The notes: a model not told the origin generated them from the letters alone. A stretch of 64,000 nt of DNA from Chitinophagaceae bacterium (GCA_014379965.1 JACMKU010000123.1:45732-109731), one strand, 5' to 3'; positions 17,012-26,810 are shown, numbered from the stretch's first letter. Numbers and translations are program-made.

Positions 17012-17593
17012 ATGAATAATGCTGAAATTTTCAATCAACTCGCCAGGTCACGGCGATCCGTATTCCCCGATCAGTTTGTTGCGGGAAAGAAAGTAGACCA
17101 GGAGATTATCGAGGAGATCATGACCAATGCCACCTGGGCGCCGAATCATGGAAAGGAAGAGCCGTGGCAATTCACTGTGTTCAGTGGAGATGGGTTGAAA
17201 GAACTCGCCGACTTCCAGGCGGAGTTGTATAAGGAGACGACACCCGATAATTTCAAAGAAGCGACCTATATCAAGTTGCAACAACAGCCGTTAAAGGCGT
17301 CTCATGTCATTGCCATCGGAATGAAGAGAAGCGCCAATAAGAACATCCCGGAAGTGGAGGACATAGCGGCTGTTTCCTGTGCCGTTCAGAACATATACTT
17401 ATCGCTCACTGCTTATGGTCTTGGGGGTTATTGGACTACCGGCGGTGTTACCTATCGTGAGAAGGCCAAGCCTTTCTTCGGTCTCGGTGAGAATGATAAG
17501 CTTTTGGGGTTTTTCTATATCGGCCATGTTGCTGTGCCGTCAGTAGGAGGAAAGAGGGAGGGGATTGCTGAAAAGATAAGGTGGGTGGGTTAG
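17012..17593 (+). CDS. Nitroreductase-family FMN oxidoreductase
   Basis: 193 residues. RRSVFPDQF near the N-terminus is the FMN-phosphate-contacting RRS motif of the family; ATWAPNHGKEEPWQF, the central AAVSCAVQNIYLSLTAYGLGGYW and GFFYIGHV are also typical. It most resembles the YdjA-like short members, which act as homodimers and reduce nitro or quinone compounds with NAD(P)H. The physiological substrate is unknown. Single-gene unit: divergent from ferritin and followed by a long repeat element. Confidence 0.88.
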   Translation: MNNAEIFNQLARSRRSVFPDQFVAGKKVDQEIIEEIMTNATWAPNHGKEEPWQFTVFSGDGLKELADFQAELYKETTPDNFKEATYIKLQQQPLKASHVIAIGMKRSANKNIPEVEDIAAVSCAVQNIYLSLTAYGLGGYWTTGGVTYREKAKPFFGLGENDKLLGFFYIGHVAVPSVGGKREGIAEKIRWVG

Positions 17594-17597
17594 GATG

Positions 17598-17766
17598 CCC
17601 TCGCTCTCGCTCTGTTTCTCGCTCTGTTCCTGATCCTGTTCCTGTTTCTGTTCCTGTTTCTGTTCCTCTTCTAACGATCTTTCTTAAAACTTAGAGCGAG
17701 AAACAGAGCGGGAGCGAGGGAGAGAAACAGGAACAGGAACAGAAACAGGAACAGGGCGAGAGCGAG
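17598..17766. repeat. Inverted-tandem element, 'CAGGAACAGAAA / GAGCGAG' family
   Basis: Left arm 17598-17668 and right arm 17693-17766. Perfect pairings include an 18-bp stem (17608-17625 with 17693-17710) and 11 bp at the outer ends (17600-17610 with 17756-17766). Inner parts are CTGTTCCTGTTT units and their complement, so several registers are possible. It fills the gap between the nitroreductase and cytochrome c peroxidase genes. Confidence 0.95.
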
Positions 17767-17793
17767 GTAACACCCAACCAACTAATTTTACCT

Positions 17794-18849
17794 ATGCGCA
17801 AATGCATCACCATCCTCATCCTCACCCTTTCCCTTGTCTCCTTCCACTCCTTCACGAAGCCTGGAAAATTGCGCGAGATTTATTCACGCGACCCTTCACA
17901 GTGGCCAAAGCCTAATGTAGACAAGGATGTGAACTGGCAAGAGCTTGGGCCGCTTCCCCCACCACCGTTTCTTCCGCGAACAAAAGCGGAGACTCACCTG
18001 GTTCAATTAGGAAAGACATTATTCTTCGATCCACGCCTTAGTGGTTCCGGCAAGATCTCATGTGGTAGTTGCCACCAACCAGAACTTTCATGGACAGATG
18101 GTAGGGATAAGTCGCTTGGGCATGCGGGCCAGGTGAGTAAACGCAACTCGCCATCGTTGCAGAATGTGTGGTTTTACAAGAAATTATTCTGGGACGGTAG
18201 GAGCCATAGTCTCGAAGACCAGGTATTTGCTCCCATCAACAGCGAGAGCGAGATGCATAACGATATGGCGCAATTGCCCAGGAACCTTAGAAAGGTCGAA
18301 GGGTATACCCCATTGTTCGACTCTGCATTCGGCGATGCGTCTATCGACCCGGACAGAATAGCGAAGGCCATCGCGGCATTTGAGATGACCATCACCAGTC
18401 GCCCGAGCAGGTTCGATCAGTTTCTATCCGGCATGAGCAGTGCGTTATCTGATAGTGAGATCAAGGGACTTCACCTGTTTCGGACAAAAGCGAGGTGTAT
18501 TAACTGTCATAATGGACCCGTTTTTTCTGATAATAGTTTTCATAATAATGGTCAGGCGGGTATTGACCCGGGACTTTACCAGGTGACTCATCAAGAGGAG
18601 GACAGGGGAAAGTTTAAAACCCCATCACTCAGGAATGTAATGCGGACCGGGCCGTGGATGCATGATGGAAAGCATTCGGAAATGTGGAAGCTGATAATGG
18701 CCTATTCTTCCCCTTCGGGCTCCGCAGGGCAAGATAAATTGCTCCGGAAACTGCGACTGTCAGCTAGGGAAAGGCTTGACCTGCTTGCATTTCTGAATGC
18801 GATATCGCCTGAGCCGCTTGAATTCCAAAAGCCAACGCTTCCTGAGTAG
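17794..18849 (+). CDS. Di-heme cytochrome c peroxidase / MauG-family protein
   Basis: 351 residues with an N-terminal signal sequence (ITILILTLSLVSFHSF). Two c-type heme sites: CGSCH (C90-H94) and CINCH (C235-H239). LFFDPRLSGSGKISC and RNVMRTGPWMHDG are hallmark regions of the family. These periplasmic enzymes reduce H2O2 with electrons from small cytochromes or, as MauG, modify partner proteins. In Bacteroidota genomes members of this type often sit by iron-uptake genes, as here. DUF4920 follows after 58 nt with its own likely -7 box. Confidence 0.93.
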   Translation: MRKCITILILTLSLVSFHSFTKPGKLREIYSRDPSQWPKPNVDKDVNWQELGPLPPPPFLPRTKAETHLVQLGKTLFFDPRLSGSGKISCGSCHQPELSWTDGRDKSLGHAGQVSKRNSPSLQNVWFYKKLFWDGRSHSLEDQVFAPINSESEMHNDMAQLPRNLRKVEGYTPLFDSAFGDASIDPDRIAKAIAAFEMTITSRPSRFDQFLSGMSSALSDSEIKGLHLFRTKARCINCHNGPVFSDNSFHNNGQAGIDPGLYQVTHQEEDRGKFKTPSLRNVMRTGPWMHDGKHSEMWKLIMAYSSPSGSAGQDKLLRKLRLSARERLDLLAFLNAISPEPLEFQKPTLPE

Positions 18850-18869
18850 GGAATTGGTGAAAGAAAAAT

Positions 18870-18877
18870 TATCTTTG
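18870..18877 (+). promoter_or_regulatory. Putative -7 box of the DUF4920 gene
   Basis: TATCTTTG matches TAnnTTTG and lies 30 nt before the ATG at 18908. There is no good -33 box. Confidence 0.35.
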
Positions 18878-18907
18878 TCGGCCCTCATCAACCTCTAAAG
18901 AAGAAGT

Positions 18908-19381
18908 ATGAAAAAAACAGTCCTGAGTCTTTTGATCCTTGCTACAGCTTTCTCCCTGAATGCTCAACCCCCGTCTGGCGATGCTAAGCCAGGAGAATGG
19001 TATGGCGAAAAGGTAGCTACTGAAGGCGCCGTGAATATCTCTGACGCAGCCGCCAAACTTGGCGATGCCGGCACGGTAGACACAAAAATCAAGGCTAAGA
19101 TTGTGGAGGTATGTCCCAAGAAAGGCTGCTGGCTCAAACTGCAGGTCAATGACAGCACCACGGCCATGGTGAAGATGAAGGATTATGGTTTCTTTCTCCC
19201 ACTATCCGCCAAAGGCAAGACCGTCATCATCGATGGCGAAATGAAAATGAAGACAACTTCGGTTGCCGAACTGCAGCACTATGCAGAAGACGCGAAGAAA
19301 TCCAAAGAAGAAATCGCCGCTATCACGAAACCTGAAAAGGAAATTCGGGTTACGGCGAAGGGGATTGTCATCGTCGAATAA
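18908..19381 (+). CDS. DUF4920 family exported protein
   Basis: 157 residues with a signal peptide (KKTVLSLLILATAFSLNA-Q). The core KAKIVEVCPKKGCWLKL, with two cysteines five residues apart, is the hallmark of DUF4920. The fold resembles an OB-type beta barrel. Function is unknown; the CPKKGC pair could bind metal or act in redox chemistry, which is inference. It may be transcribed separately from the peroxidase gene upstream. A 40-bp hairpin follows its stop. Confidence 0.85.
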   Translation: MKKTVLSLLILATAFSLNAQPPSGDAKPGEWYGEKVATEGAVNISDAAAKLGDAGTVDTKIKAKIVEVCPKKGCWLKLQVNDSTTAMVKMKDYGFFLPLSAKGKTVIIDGEMKMKTTSVAELQHYAEDAKKSKEEIAAITKPEKEIRVTAKGIVIVE

Positions 19382-19407
19382 CGTGTTTATTACGAGATTT
19401 CCTAATA

Positions 19408-19524
19408 GTTTAAATGTTTAATAGTTTAAGGGTTTAATGGTTCTGGTTTCAGAAAGTTGCAATACTATATTGAAAGCAACTGATACCAGAACTATTAAAC
19501 CCTTAAACTATTAAACCTTTAAAC
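19408..19524. repeat. Inverted-tandem element, 'GTTTAATAGTTTAAGGG' family
   Basis: 40-nt arms 19408-19447 and 19485-19524 match at 38 of 40 positions; one of the two differences is a G-U wobble in RNA. The arms are built from GTTTAA units. The 37-nt loop itself contains an inner stem (AGTTGC / GCAACT). It follows the DUF4920 stop and precedes the FecA-like receptor. Confidence 0.95.
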
Positions 19525-19620
19525 GCCTCAGTTCGTTTTTCGCTTCGCGTAACTCCTTTTTCCCATTTCGTAAGGTTTTCTACGTTGCATCGGACCAATT
19601 TTGCAGCCTAAATAGAATGT

Positions 19621-21834
19621 ATGTTCAGAAAAGGAATTGTGCTCACGGCCGGACTTGTACTTGGATTCATAGCGACGGCTCAACAACCATCCGGAACTTT
19701 TCATGATGATTCGACGAAGCCCGTTCACAAATATCTCCCGGATATTACGGTAGTTGGCCGGCATAGTAAGAGCGACATCCAGCAGATGCCTGAGGTGGTA
19801 GGAACTTCTATCTATGCGGGAAAGAAGAATGCCCTCATTGTTTTGGATAATGTACAGGGAAATGTCGTCACGAATACGATGCGCCAGGTGATGGCAAAGA
19901 TTCCCGGCATCCATATTTGGGAGAGCGACCCAAGCGGTATCCAAATAGGAATCGCGGCGAGAGGGTTGAGCCCTAATCGTAGTTGGGAATTCAATATTCG
20001 CCAAAACGGTTATGATATCGCGGCGGATCCCTTCGGTTATCCGGAGGCATATTACAACCCACAACTCCAGGCGGTGCAAAGGATAGAAGTGGTGCGTGGA
20101 CAGGGGTCGTTGCAATATGGTCCGCAATTCGGAGGACTCGTGAATTATATTTTGCGCAATGGAAGCGAGATCAGTAAGAGATTTGAATTCGAGACACAGC
20201 AGACTGTAGGAAGCAACGGGCTGTTCAATACGTACAGTGCCATTGGGGGAAAGACTTCGAAATTCCATTACTACTCGTTCTTCGATCATCGCAATGGAGA
20301 TGGATGGAGGCAAAATAGCAGGTATTCAACCAATGCGGGTTACGGTACCGCGACGTACTTAGTCACACCTCGATTTTCCATCACGGCAGAGTTGATGCAT
20401 TCGCATATCCGAAGCCAGCAGCCAGGTGGTTTGTCTGACGCCATGATAGAAACCGATGCCCAGTCGAGCATTCGTAGCCGCAACTGGTTTGATATCAAAT
20501 GGACCACCCCCGCATTAATTCTCAACTATAAGTTCAGTGACAAGGCAAGGTTAAATACCAAGTTCTTTGCAACTATCGGGGATCGCGCTAGTGTAGGCTT
20601 CCTACAATCGATTCTCGTGAAGGATAGCATCAATGCGGCTACGGGTCAGTATAACAACCGCGTATTGAACATTGACAAATACAGGAACTATGGTATGGAA
20701 ACGCGGGTTCTTACAGATTACAAACTCGGGTCGATGAACAACACCCTTTCAGCGGGAATACGGTTATACACGGGCACTACACATAGGAAAGCAGATGGTA
20801 AAGGAACCACTGGAACCGAGTTTGATATGGCGGTTATCGGGGAGTACCCAAGGGACATCTCTTTCCGCTCAAATAACGCGGCCGTGTTCGTAGAGAACAT
20901 CTTCCGCATCAGCGAGAAGTTTCTCGTTGTGCCGGGCATACGTTACGAGTGGCTCGAAGGTTCGGTATCAGGTCGCAATGGCTATAATAGCGGCGGCACG
21001 GCAATCCTGTTGCAAGACATTTCGAGAAGCCGAAGCTTCATCCTCGCCGGGATAGGTGCTGAATATCATCTGACGACTACGACGGAATTTTATGCGAACT
21101 TCTCCCAGGCTTACCGTCCGATACAATTTGCTAACCTCCAGGCTCCTCCTACGACTGATGTTGTAGATAATGATTTGAAAGATGCGAAAGGATACAATTT
21201 CGACCTGGGCTATAGGGGAAAAATAAAGGACTACCTCCAATTCGATGTTAGTGGTTATTATCTCCAATATAATGATCGCATTGGCACCATCACCGTAGCG
21301 GGAAGTCCTGGCTACCGGCTCATCACAAATGTCGGCAACAGCACGAGTAAAGGATTTGAAGGGTATGTTGAATTTAATCCCGTGCGCGCATTTTCAAAGA
21401 ACAAAGTAGCAGACCTGATCGTTTTTGGCTCTTATGGATTCACGAATGCGACTTATTCTGGAGATCACAAGGATGCAGCAACAAAGGGAAAAAGAGTAGA
21501 GAATGCACCCAGGAATATTTTCCGTGGTGGTGTATCAGCAGGATATAAATCCTTCCTATTGACAGGTCAACTGAGCCGCGTCGGCGATACCTATAGCGAT
21601 GCGAACAATACTGCAACACCTACTACCAACGCACAGAATGGATTGATTCCCGATTATACAATTATTGATTTAAGCGCAACTTATAAGATATCGAAAAACC
21701 TACATCTCAAGGCCGGCATCAATAACCTGGCTAACGAGCGTTATTTCACTCGCCGTGCGGGTGGGTATCCAGGGCCGGGTGCTATGCCTGGTGATGGGCG
21801 GTCATTTTTCTTAAGTGTGACTGCAAAGTTGTAA
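19621..21834 (+). CDS. TonB-dependent receptor, FecA-like
   Basis: 737 residues. Signal peptide (MFRKGIVLTAGLVLGFIATAQ), plug domain (about 50-175: DITVVGR ... MRQVMAKIPGIHIWE ... IEVVRGQGSLQYGPQFGGLVNYI), then a 22-strand type beta-barrel ending FFLSVTAKL. The plug features (GIAARGLSPNRSWEFNIRQNGYDI) resemble FecA-type ferric-citrate receptors; the substrate assignment is inference. There is no N-terminal signalling domain and no sigma/anti-sigma pair nearby. Start ATG at 19621, with a near-consensus CAATTTTG box at 19596-19603. Confidence 0.9.
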   Translation: MFRKGIVLTAGLVLGFIATAQQPSGTFHDDSTKPVHKYLPDITVVGRHSKSDIQQMPEVVGTSIYAGKKNALIVLDNVQGNVVTNTMRQVMAKIPGIHIWESDPSGIQIGIAARGLSPNRSWEFNIRQNGYDIAADPFGYPEAYYNPQLQAVQRIEVVRGQGSLQYGPQFGGLVNYILRNGSEISKRFEFETQQTVGSNGLFNTYSAIGGKTSKFHYYSFFDHRNGDGWRQNSRYSTNAGYGTATYLVTPRFSITAELMHSHIRSQQPGGLSDAMIETDAQSSIRSRNWFDIKWTTPALILNYKFSDKARLNTKFFATIGDRASVGFLQSILVKDSINAATGQYNNRVLNIDKYRNYGMETRVLTDYKLGSMNNTLSAGIRLYTGTTHRKADGKGTTGTEFDMAVIGEYPRDISFRSNNAAVFVENIFRISEKFLVVPGIRYEWLEGSVSGRNGYNSGGTAILLQDISRSRSFILAGIGAEYHLTTTTEFYANFSQAYRPIQFANLQAPPTTDVVDNDLKDAKGYNFDLGYRGKIKDYLQFDVSGYYLQYNDRIGTITVAGSPGYRLITNVGNSTSKGFEGYVEFNPVRAFSKNKVADLIVFGSYGFTNATYSGDHKDAATKGKRVENAPRNIFRGGVSAGYKSFLLTGQLSRVGDTYSDANNTATPTTNAQNGLIPDYTIIDLSATYKISKNLHLKAGINNLANERYFTRRAGGYPGPGAMPGDGRSFFLSVTAKL

Positions 21835-21851
21835 AGGGGGTTTGAACTTAG

Positions 21852-22017
21852 CCCCCTCGCTCCCGCTCTGTTTCTCGTTCCTGTTTCTGTTTTCTGTTCC
21901 TGTTTCTGTTTTCTGTTCCTGTTCCTGTTTCTCTTTCTTGGCCTGCTTCTCGAATAAGAAACAGACAATAGAAACAGGAACAGAAACAGAAAACAGAAAC
22001 AGAGCGAGGGCGAGGGG
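21852..22017. repeat. Inverted-tandem element, 'CAGGAACAGAAA / GAGCGAGG' family
   Basis: Left arm 21852-21940 (CCCCCTCGCTCCCGCTCTG, then CTGTTTCTGTTTTCTGTTC units) and right arm 21956-22017 (GAAACAGGAACAGAAACAG ... GAGCGAGGGCGAGGGG) are imperfect reverse complements. It occupies most of the 313-nt gap between two TonB-dependent receptor genes. The rest of the gap (22018-22147) has a near-consensus AACCTTTG box at about 22121 and nothing else recognised. Confidence 0.93.
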
Positions 22018-22147
22018 CCGAACACCCAATTCATCCGCGATTACTTGTCATTCATTTGTCAAACTTCCCACTTCACTCTTTATTGACAGTTACATGATGA
22101 ATAATAGTCTTTACCAACAAACCTTTGCATCCGCAATCGAACTAAGT

Positions 22148-24190
22148 ATGAAGATTTTATTAGCGATCACAGTATTTGTGCTCACCTCCACCAATATTCT
22201 TGCCCAGGAAGATACTAGCCGCTCCCGTGAATTGAACGAAGTAGTGGTAACAGGACAATATAAACCGCAGTCCATTAAGAACTCCGTCTACCAGGTAAGA
22301 ACAATCAGTAAAGAAAGAATACAGAAACAGGCAGCCACCAAACTCCAGGATGTATTGAACAACGAATTGAATATTCGTTTTTCCCAGGACCTGGCTACAG
22401 GAGGATCCGATATCACCATGATGGGATTGAAAGGTCAGAATGTAAAGATCCTTGTCGATGGCATGCCAATGACTGGAAGGCAGGGGACTTCGAATGAGAT
22501 TAACATCAACCAGATCGACATCAATTCAATAGAACGCATCGAAATTGTGGAAGGTCCTATGTCCGTCATCTACGGAGCCGATGCCCTGGCAGGTGTCATC
22601 AATATCATTACTAAGAAAGGCGGTTCAAAAAAATGGAATGTGAACGCCCGCATACATGAAGAGACAGTCGGTAACGAATATGGTATCAAGCAGGGCATCC
22701 ATAATCAATATGCTGGGTTGAGTTGGCGCAACAAACGCTGGGAGATTGGAGGTGGATTCGGTCATAACTATTTCGGAGGATGGAAGGACACGGCCATAGC
22801 GCGCGAACTCGTTTGGCATAAGAAGGATCAACGATTAGCCAATGGATTTATCGGTTATACGCATGGAAAATTCAACATTCGATATCGCTTCGATGGGTTG
22901 GACGAAATCATCACCAATCCAGGGAATTTCGTCAACGACTACCAGCCTGCCGCCGATACTCTCGCATTCGATGAAGAATATCTTACGAATCGACTGATGC
23001 AGCAGTTGCAGGCCTCGTACTTCTTCAATTCCAATCTTTCTGTACAGGCGCAAGCGGCGTACACTAGTTATAGCAGGCAGGTCTATTCTACCACCATCAG
23101 TAAACATACTGGTCGAGTGAGCCTGGCCCCCGCAAGTGAACAATCCCTGGATGAATTCAATGGATTCACTTTTCGTGGGACGGCCTTATACAGGCTCTCG
23201 ACGATCGTGTCATTTCAACCGGGAATCGATATCAACCTGGAGAATGGTGAAGGACAACGTCTGAAGGCTGGTAAAAATTCCATTAGTGATTTCGCATTCT
23301 TCCTTACCTCGGAGATTACTCCATCGTCAAAGCTGAACATCAGGCCGGGTATCAGGGTAATCCGCAATTCTGTATACAACGCACCTCCCATCATCCCTTC
23401 GATCAATGCCAAATGGGCGCTTTCGCCAAGCCTTGATCTTAGGGCGGCATATGCCAAGGGCTTCAGGTCGCCTTCACTTAGAGAGCTATACTTCGATTTT
23501 CATGATACCAACCACGACATTTACGGAAACCCCGATCTGAAAGCGGAGCAGTCAAACAGCGTCACTGGATCATTGACATGGAAGCCGACTACCACGAAGC
23601 CAATTGCGTTCACTACAGCTATTAGTGTGTTCTACAACGACGTCGACAACCTCATCGACTATGTATATGATCCTAACAACACCAGGAAAGCGATCCTGGT
23701 AAATGTGGCTAAGAGCAAGACAAGGGGCGTTAACCTTACGGGCAGTGCCATCCATAAGAAATGGAATGTCGCGCTCGGCGCTTCTTATACAGGATTCTTC
23801 AATTCCTATTCTCTCGATGATAAAGAATTACCGGAACTGCAATGGTCGCCCGAAGTAAATGCCAACATGGGTTATACATTTTCTAAGATCGGCCTCGATG
23901 TAAACCTGTTTTACAAATTGACTGGCAAGAAGCCACGTTACGCAGTTAACAGCAGCCAGCAGATAGTACTCACCGAAATGAATGCATATCACATGGCGGA
24001 CTTTACCGTGAACCAGCGATTGCACAAGATGGTATTATTGAATGCCGGCGTACGCAATTTGTTTGACGTCGACAGGATCCGTAGTTCGGTAGCGGGTAGC
24101 GGAGTACACACCGTAGACGGGACAGCTAACATTGCTTATGGACGCTCATTCTTTGCGGGACTAGTATTCAACTGGGAAAAGAAAAAATAA
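22148..24190 (+). CDS. TonB-dependent receptor, HmuR-like (probable heme receptor)
   Basis: 680 residues from ATG 22148 (MKILLAITVFVLTSTNILAQ signal peptide). The frame remains open to 21842, but that extension is translated repeat DNA. Plug domain with ELNEVVVTGQ, KLQDVLNNELNIRF, VKILVDGMPMTGR and IERIEIVEGPMSVIYGADALAGVINIITKK; barrel ends with GRSFFAGLVFNWEKKK. The next gene (70 nt on) encodes an HmuY-family lipoprotein, the known partner of HmuR in heme uptake, which supports heme as ligand. Confidence 0.9.
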   Translation: MKILLAITVFVLTSTNILAQEDTSRSRELNEVVVTGQYKPQSIKNSVYQVRTISKERIQKQAATKLQDVLNNELNIRFSQDLATGGSDITMMGLKGQNVKILVDGMPMTGRQGTSNEININQIDINSIERIEIVEGPMSVIYGADALAGVINIITKKGGSKKWNVNARIHEETVGNEYGIKQGIHNQYAGLSWRNKRWEIGGGFGHNYFGGWKDTAIARELVWHKKDQRLANGFIGYTHGKFNIRYRFDGLDEIITNPGNFVNDYQPAADTLAFDEEYLTNRLMQQLQASYFFNSNLSVQAQAAYTSYSRQVYSTTISKHTGRVSLAPASEQSLDEFNGFTFRGTALYRLSTIVSFQPGIDINLENGEGQRLKAGKNSISDFAFFLTSEITPSSKLNIRPGIRVIRNSVYNAPPIIPSINAKWALSPSLDLRAAYAKGFRSPSLRELYFDFHDTNHDIYGNPDLKAEQSNSVTGSLTWKPTTTKPIAFTTAISVFYNDVDNLIDYVYDPNNTRKAILVNVAKSKTRGVNLTGSAIHKKWNVALGASYTGFFNSYSLDDKELPELQWSPEVNANMGYTFSKIGLDVNLFYKLTGKKPRYAVNSSQQIVLTEMNAYHMADFTVNQRLHKMVLLNAGVRNLFDVDRIRSSVAGSGVHTVDGTANIAYGRSFFAGLVFNWEKKK

Positions 24191-24260
24191 TAAACAAAGT
24201 TGAGCAAAGTAGCGTCAACAAGGATTTATTCCAATACACACATAAACTTTCAGGAAAGAG

Positions 24261-25664
24261 ATGAAACAACAATTAAGGAATGGACTTATACTAAGTTGTG
24301 CCCTTCTGCTGATGGTGACAGCCTGCAGAAAAAGAGATGAAATCTCGCTGGCCGACAACCTCGTTAATTTTGAAGTAGCGGCGCAAGGACTCGAGGAAGC
24401 CACCAATAGCATTACAATAAAACTAAAGCTAGTCAGGAGTACGGATAGGGATGTAGCAGTCGTAGTCAAGACTGACTTGCAGGATATAGCTTATGGTGCA
24501 GAATTCACTACAAGTCCTGCGAATGTCGGGGGAAATATAAACCTCACCATCCCTTCGGGAAACAATGAGGCCTCATTTACACTTACGAAAACCCCGGGTG
24601 CGCTGTTCGATGGCGACGAGAAAGTTGTATTCCATATTTATAGCTCCGCTTCCCCAGTGTTCATCGGGGCTACGAAACAACTCACATTAAGTTTTAAGGA
24701 ACTGGTAGCTACTTCCTCTGCGATCGTCGTTAATGGGGGAGGGGCTGCATATCCCAATAAAGTATTTATCGATCTTAGTGCCAACCGACAGACGCCTGTG
24801 TTGAGAAGCAACTGGGATCTCGGATTTTATTCTGGTGCTGAGGATTATAGAGTGATAATAAACTCTTCATCTGCGATGATGGCCAAGCAAGTCAATAAGA
24901 CCGACCTCGCCCAGGTGACTGCCGCAGATACTATCGGGTTTGCAACCGAGGTCTCTTTCAACCAATTTAGCCCCACGACAATTTCGCTTCCATACATAGA
25001 TTACCCGAATGGCGACCTGACGAAGACTGCCATCTCATCCATTGCTTCCAACGCAGGAGACAACAAAGTATACATCGTTAACCGTGGTATTGGTACGGGT
25101 TCGTCAGCGCCTGCAAGGGGATGGAAGAAGGTTCGTATCATTCGCAATGCAAGCGGAGGCTATACGCTTCAGCATGCAGATATTGGGTCCACGACTTTTA
25201 CTTCAATCGATATTCCGAAAGATAATGCCTATTTCTTCAAATACGTCTCCTTCGAAACAGGAGTATTGAATGTAGAGCCAATGAAGAAGAAATGGGATCT
25301 CGCGTGGACTTATTTTTCCAATGTCACTAATTTTGGAACGGGAGAAGTACCTTATCTCTTCCAGGACATCATTGTTCAAAACAGGAATGTCCAGGTGGCA
25401 AAAGTGTTGGTGGCGACAAAAGCATTTGCCGATTTCGGGGAAGCCGATATCGCTACAGCTACATTCACCAGTTCACAGGTATCCATTGGAGCCGACTGGC
25501 GCTCGGGCGGAGGTCCTACTTCGGCACCGGCTGTACGGACTGATAGGTACTACATCATTAAGGACGGTGACAATAATGTCTACAAAGTCCGGTTTACTTC
25601 CCTTACTCAAAATAATGAGCGCGGATACCCGGCGTATGAGTCGGTGTTGCTCAAACGCGGTTAG
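24261..25664 (+). CDS. HmuY-family heme-binding lipoprotein
   Basis: 467 residues. Lipoprotein signal with lipobox VTAC (C22). Residues ~30-145 form a beta-rich Calx-beta/Ig-like region; the C-terminal ~300 residues match the HmuY family, including NWDLGFYSG, KKWDLAWTYFSN and the closing YYIIKDGDNNVYKVRFTSL. HmuY of Porphyromonas captures heme at the surface and passes it to HmuR. Here it is about twice the length of P. gingivalis HmuY because of the N-terminal domain. The heme ligands cannot be assigned by eye. Co-transcribed with the upstream receptor. Confidence 0.85.
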   Translation: MKQQLRNGLILSCALLLMVTACRKRDEISLADNLVNFEVAAQGLEEATNSITIKLKLVRSTDRDVAVVVKTDLQDIAYGAEFTTSPANVGGNINLTIPSGNNEASFTLTKTPGALFDGDEKVVFHIYSSASPVFIGATKQLTLSFKELVATSSAIVVNGGGAAYPNKVFIDLSANRQTPVLRSNWDLGFYSGAEDYRVIINSSSAMMAKQVNKTDLAQVTAADTIGFATEVSFNQFSPTTISLPYIDYPNGDLTKTAISSIASNAGDNKVYIVNRGIGTGSSAPARGWKKVRIIRNASGGYTLQHADIGSTTFTSIDIPKDNAYFFKYVSFETGVLNVEPMKKKWDLAWTYFSNVTNFGTGEVPYLFQDIIVQNRNVQVAKVLVATKAFADFGEADIATATFTSSQVSIGADWRSGGGPTSAPAVRTDRYYIIKDGDNNVYKVRFTSLTQNNERGYPAYESVLLKRG

Positions 25665-25675
25665 ATAGGAAGTTG

Positions 25676-25771
25676 AATCGGGAATTGGGAATCGGGAATC
25701 AGGAATTGGGCTTGCGATCGAAGTGTCTATACGATTCGTGCAGCCCAATTCCCGATTCCCAATTCCCGATT
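25676..25771. repeat. Inverted-tandem element, 'GGGAATTGGGAATC' family
   Basis: Perfect 24-bp pairing 25676-25699 with 25748-25771; the left arm carries one extra 7-nt unit (to 25712). Units are GGGAATC / GGGAATT. The 29-nt loop (TGCGATCGAAGTG ... ACGATTCGTG) matches 24 of 29 positions in the loop of the copy at 54293-54381. Half-element also at 37925-37953. Confidence 0.95.
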
Positions 25772-25883
25772 CCTTAAGAAGAGCATTCTCAAAAGGAATG
25801 CTTTTTCGTTTCCCGTAAGTTCCTTTTGCCGATTGCGTAAGCCTTCCGCCACCCAATGTCGTTTTTTTGTAAAAAAAGAAACA

Positions 25884-26798
25884 ATGAGACGATTCCTGGG
25901 AATGGCAACACTGACGATGATGATGATGACAGGCAATGCCCAACTGAGCGACAAGCAATATATCAAGCAGCTTTGTGGATGCTTCGACGTGACCTTCAAG
26001 TATGCCGAGACCTTTTCTCCCGATGCGAACTATAAGTATCATGATAGGGAAGAAATAAATGGTGGTACCGAATTAATTTTCGTGGTGGAAGAAAGTGATA
26101 GGAAACTAGTATTGCAGCATCTGCTAGTGATTACCGATTCCATGATCATCAAACACTGGAGGGAAGACTGGCGGTATGAGGATACAATTAGCTGGAAATA
26201 TATTGCGAATCGAGTGTGGGAGAAGGAAAGAATTCCGGCCAGTCGTGTCAAAGGACAGTGGACCCAGGGTGTATGGGAAGTCAGCGATGCTCCCCGTTAC
26301 CAGGGTACAAGTGACTGGATGTCGATCGATGGAAAAGTATCCTGGCAAAACACTACCGATGCTCCATTGCCAAGGCGGGAATACTCGGTGCGCAACGATT
26401 ACAATATATTGAAGAGAACAAACCGTCTCGTTATTGGCGACAGTGGATGGGTACATGACCAGGACAATCAGAAGATCATTCGCGAAAATGGCAAGGATAG
26501 GTTGCTCGTAGAGGAGAAGGGGGTGAATGTGTACAAGCGTATTACTGACGCTAACTGCGCATCTGCTAAACTTTATTGGGATAAGAACAAGGATTATTGG
26601 GGTCGGGTAAGAACAATATGGAATAATATCCTGGATCGGAGCGAAAGGATCAATCTTCAAACTGCCATTAACGGTAAGCCTCTTCATGACCACCTGTTTC
26701 AACTCGCTAAGGAATACAGTACCGGCCGGGTGAATGCTACGGATGTTGATTCAAAGATCAGCGGATTCGTCCGCGAATTCCTCGCGACTCCCAAATAA
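25884..26798 (+). CDS. DUF6607 family exported protein
   Basis: 304 residues from ATG 25884. Signal peptide MRRFLGMATLTMMMMTGNAQ. The body has many conserved aromatic residues (HWREDWRYEDT, YKRITDANCASA, YWDKNKDYWGRVR). I assign it to DUF6607, a family often found next to HmuY in Bacteroidota; no biochemical role is known to me. Its place right after the HmuR-like and HmuY genes, separated only by a repeat element, supports a link to heme uptake. Medium certainty for the family name, low for function. Confidence 0.7.
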   Translation: MRRFLGMATLTMMMMTGNAQLSDKQYIKQLCGCFDVTFKYAETFSPDANYKYHDREEINGGTELIFVVEESDRKLVLQHLLVITDSMIIKHWREDWRYEDTISWKYIANRVWEKERIPASRVKGQWTQGVWEVSDAPRYQGTSDWMSIDGKVSWQNTTDAPLPRREYSVRNDYNILKRTNRLVIGDSGWVHDQDNQKIIRENGKDRLLVEEKGVNVYKRITDANCASAKLYWDKNKDYWGRVRTIWNNILDRSERINLQTAINGKPLHDHLFQLAKEYSTGRVNATDVDSKISGFVREFLATPK

Positions 26799-26810
26799 GT
26801 CCGAAATTGA

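Noticed and set aside
21835..22147. Cobalamin riboswitch upstream of the TonB-dependent receptor
   Set aside because: The gap consists of the repeat element and no B12-box-like sequence is visible; the HmuY neighbour points to heme.
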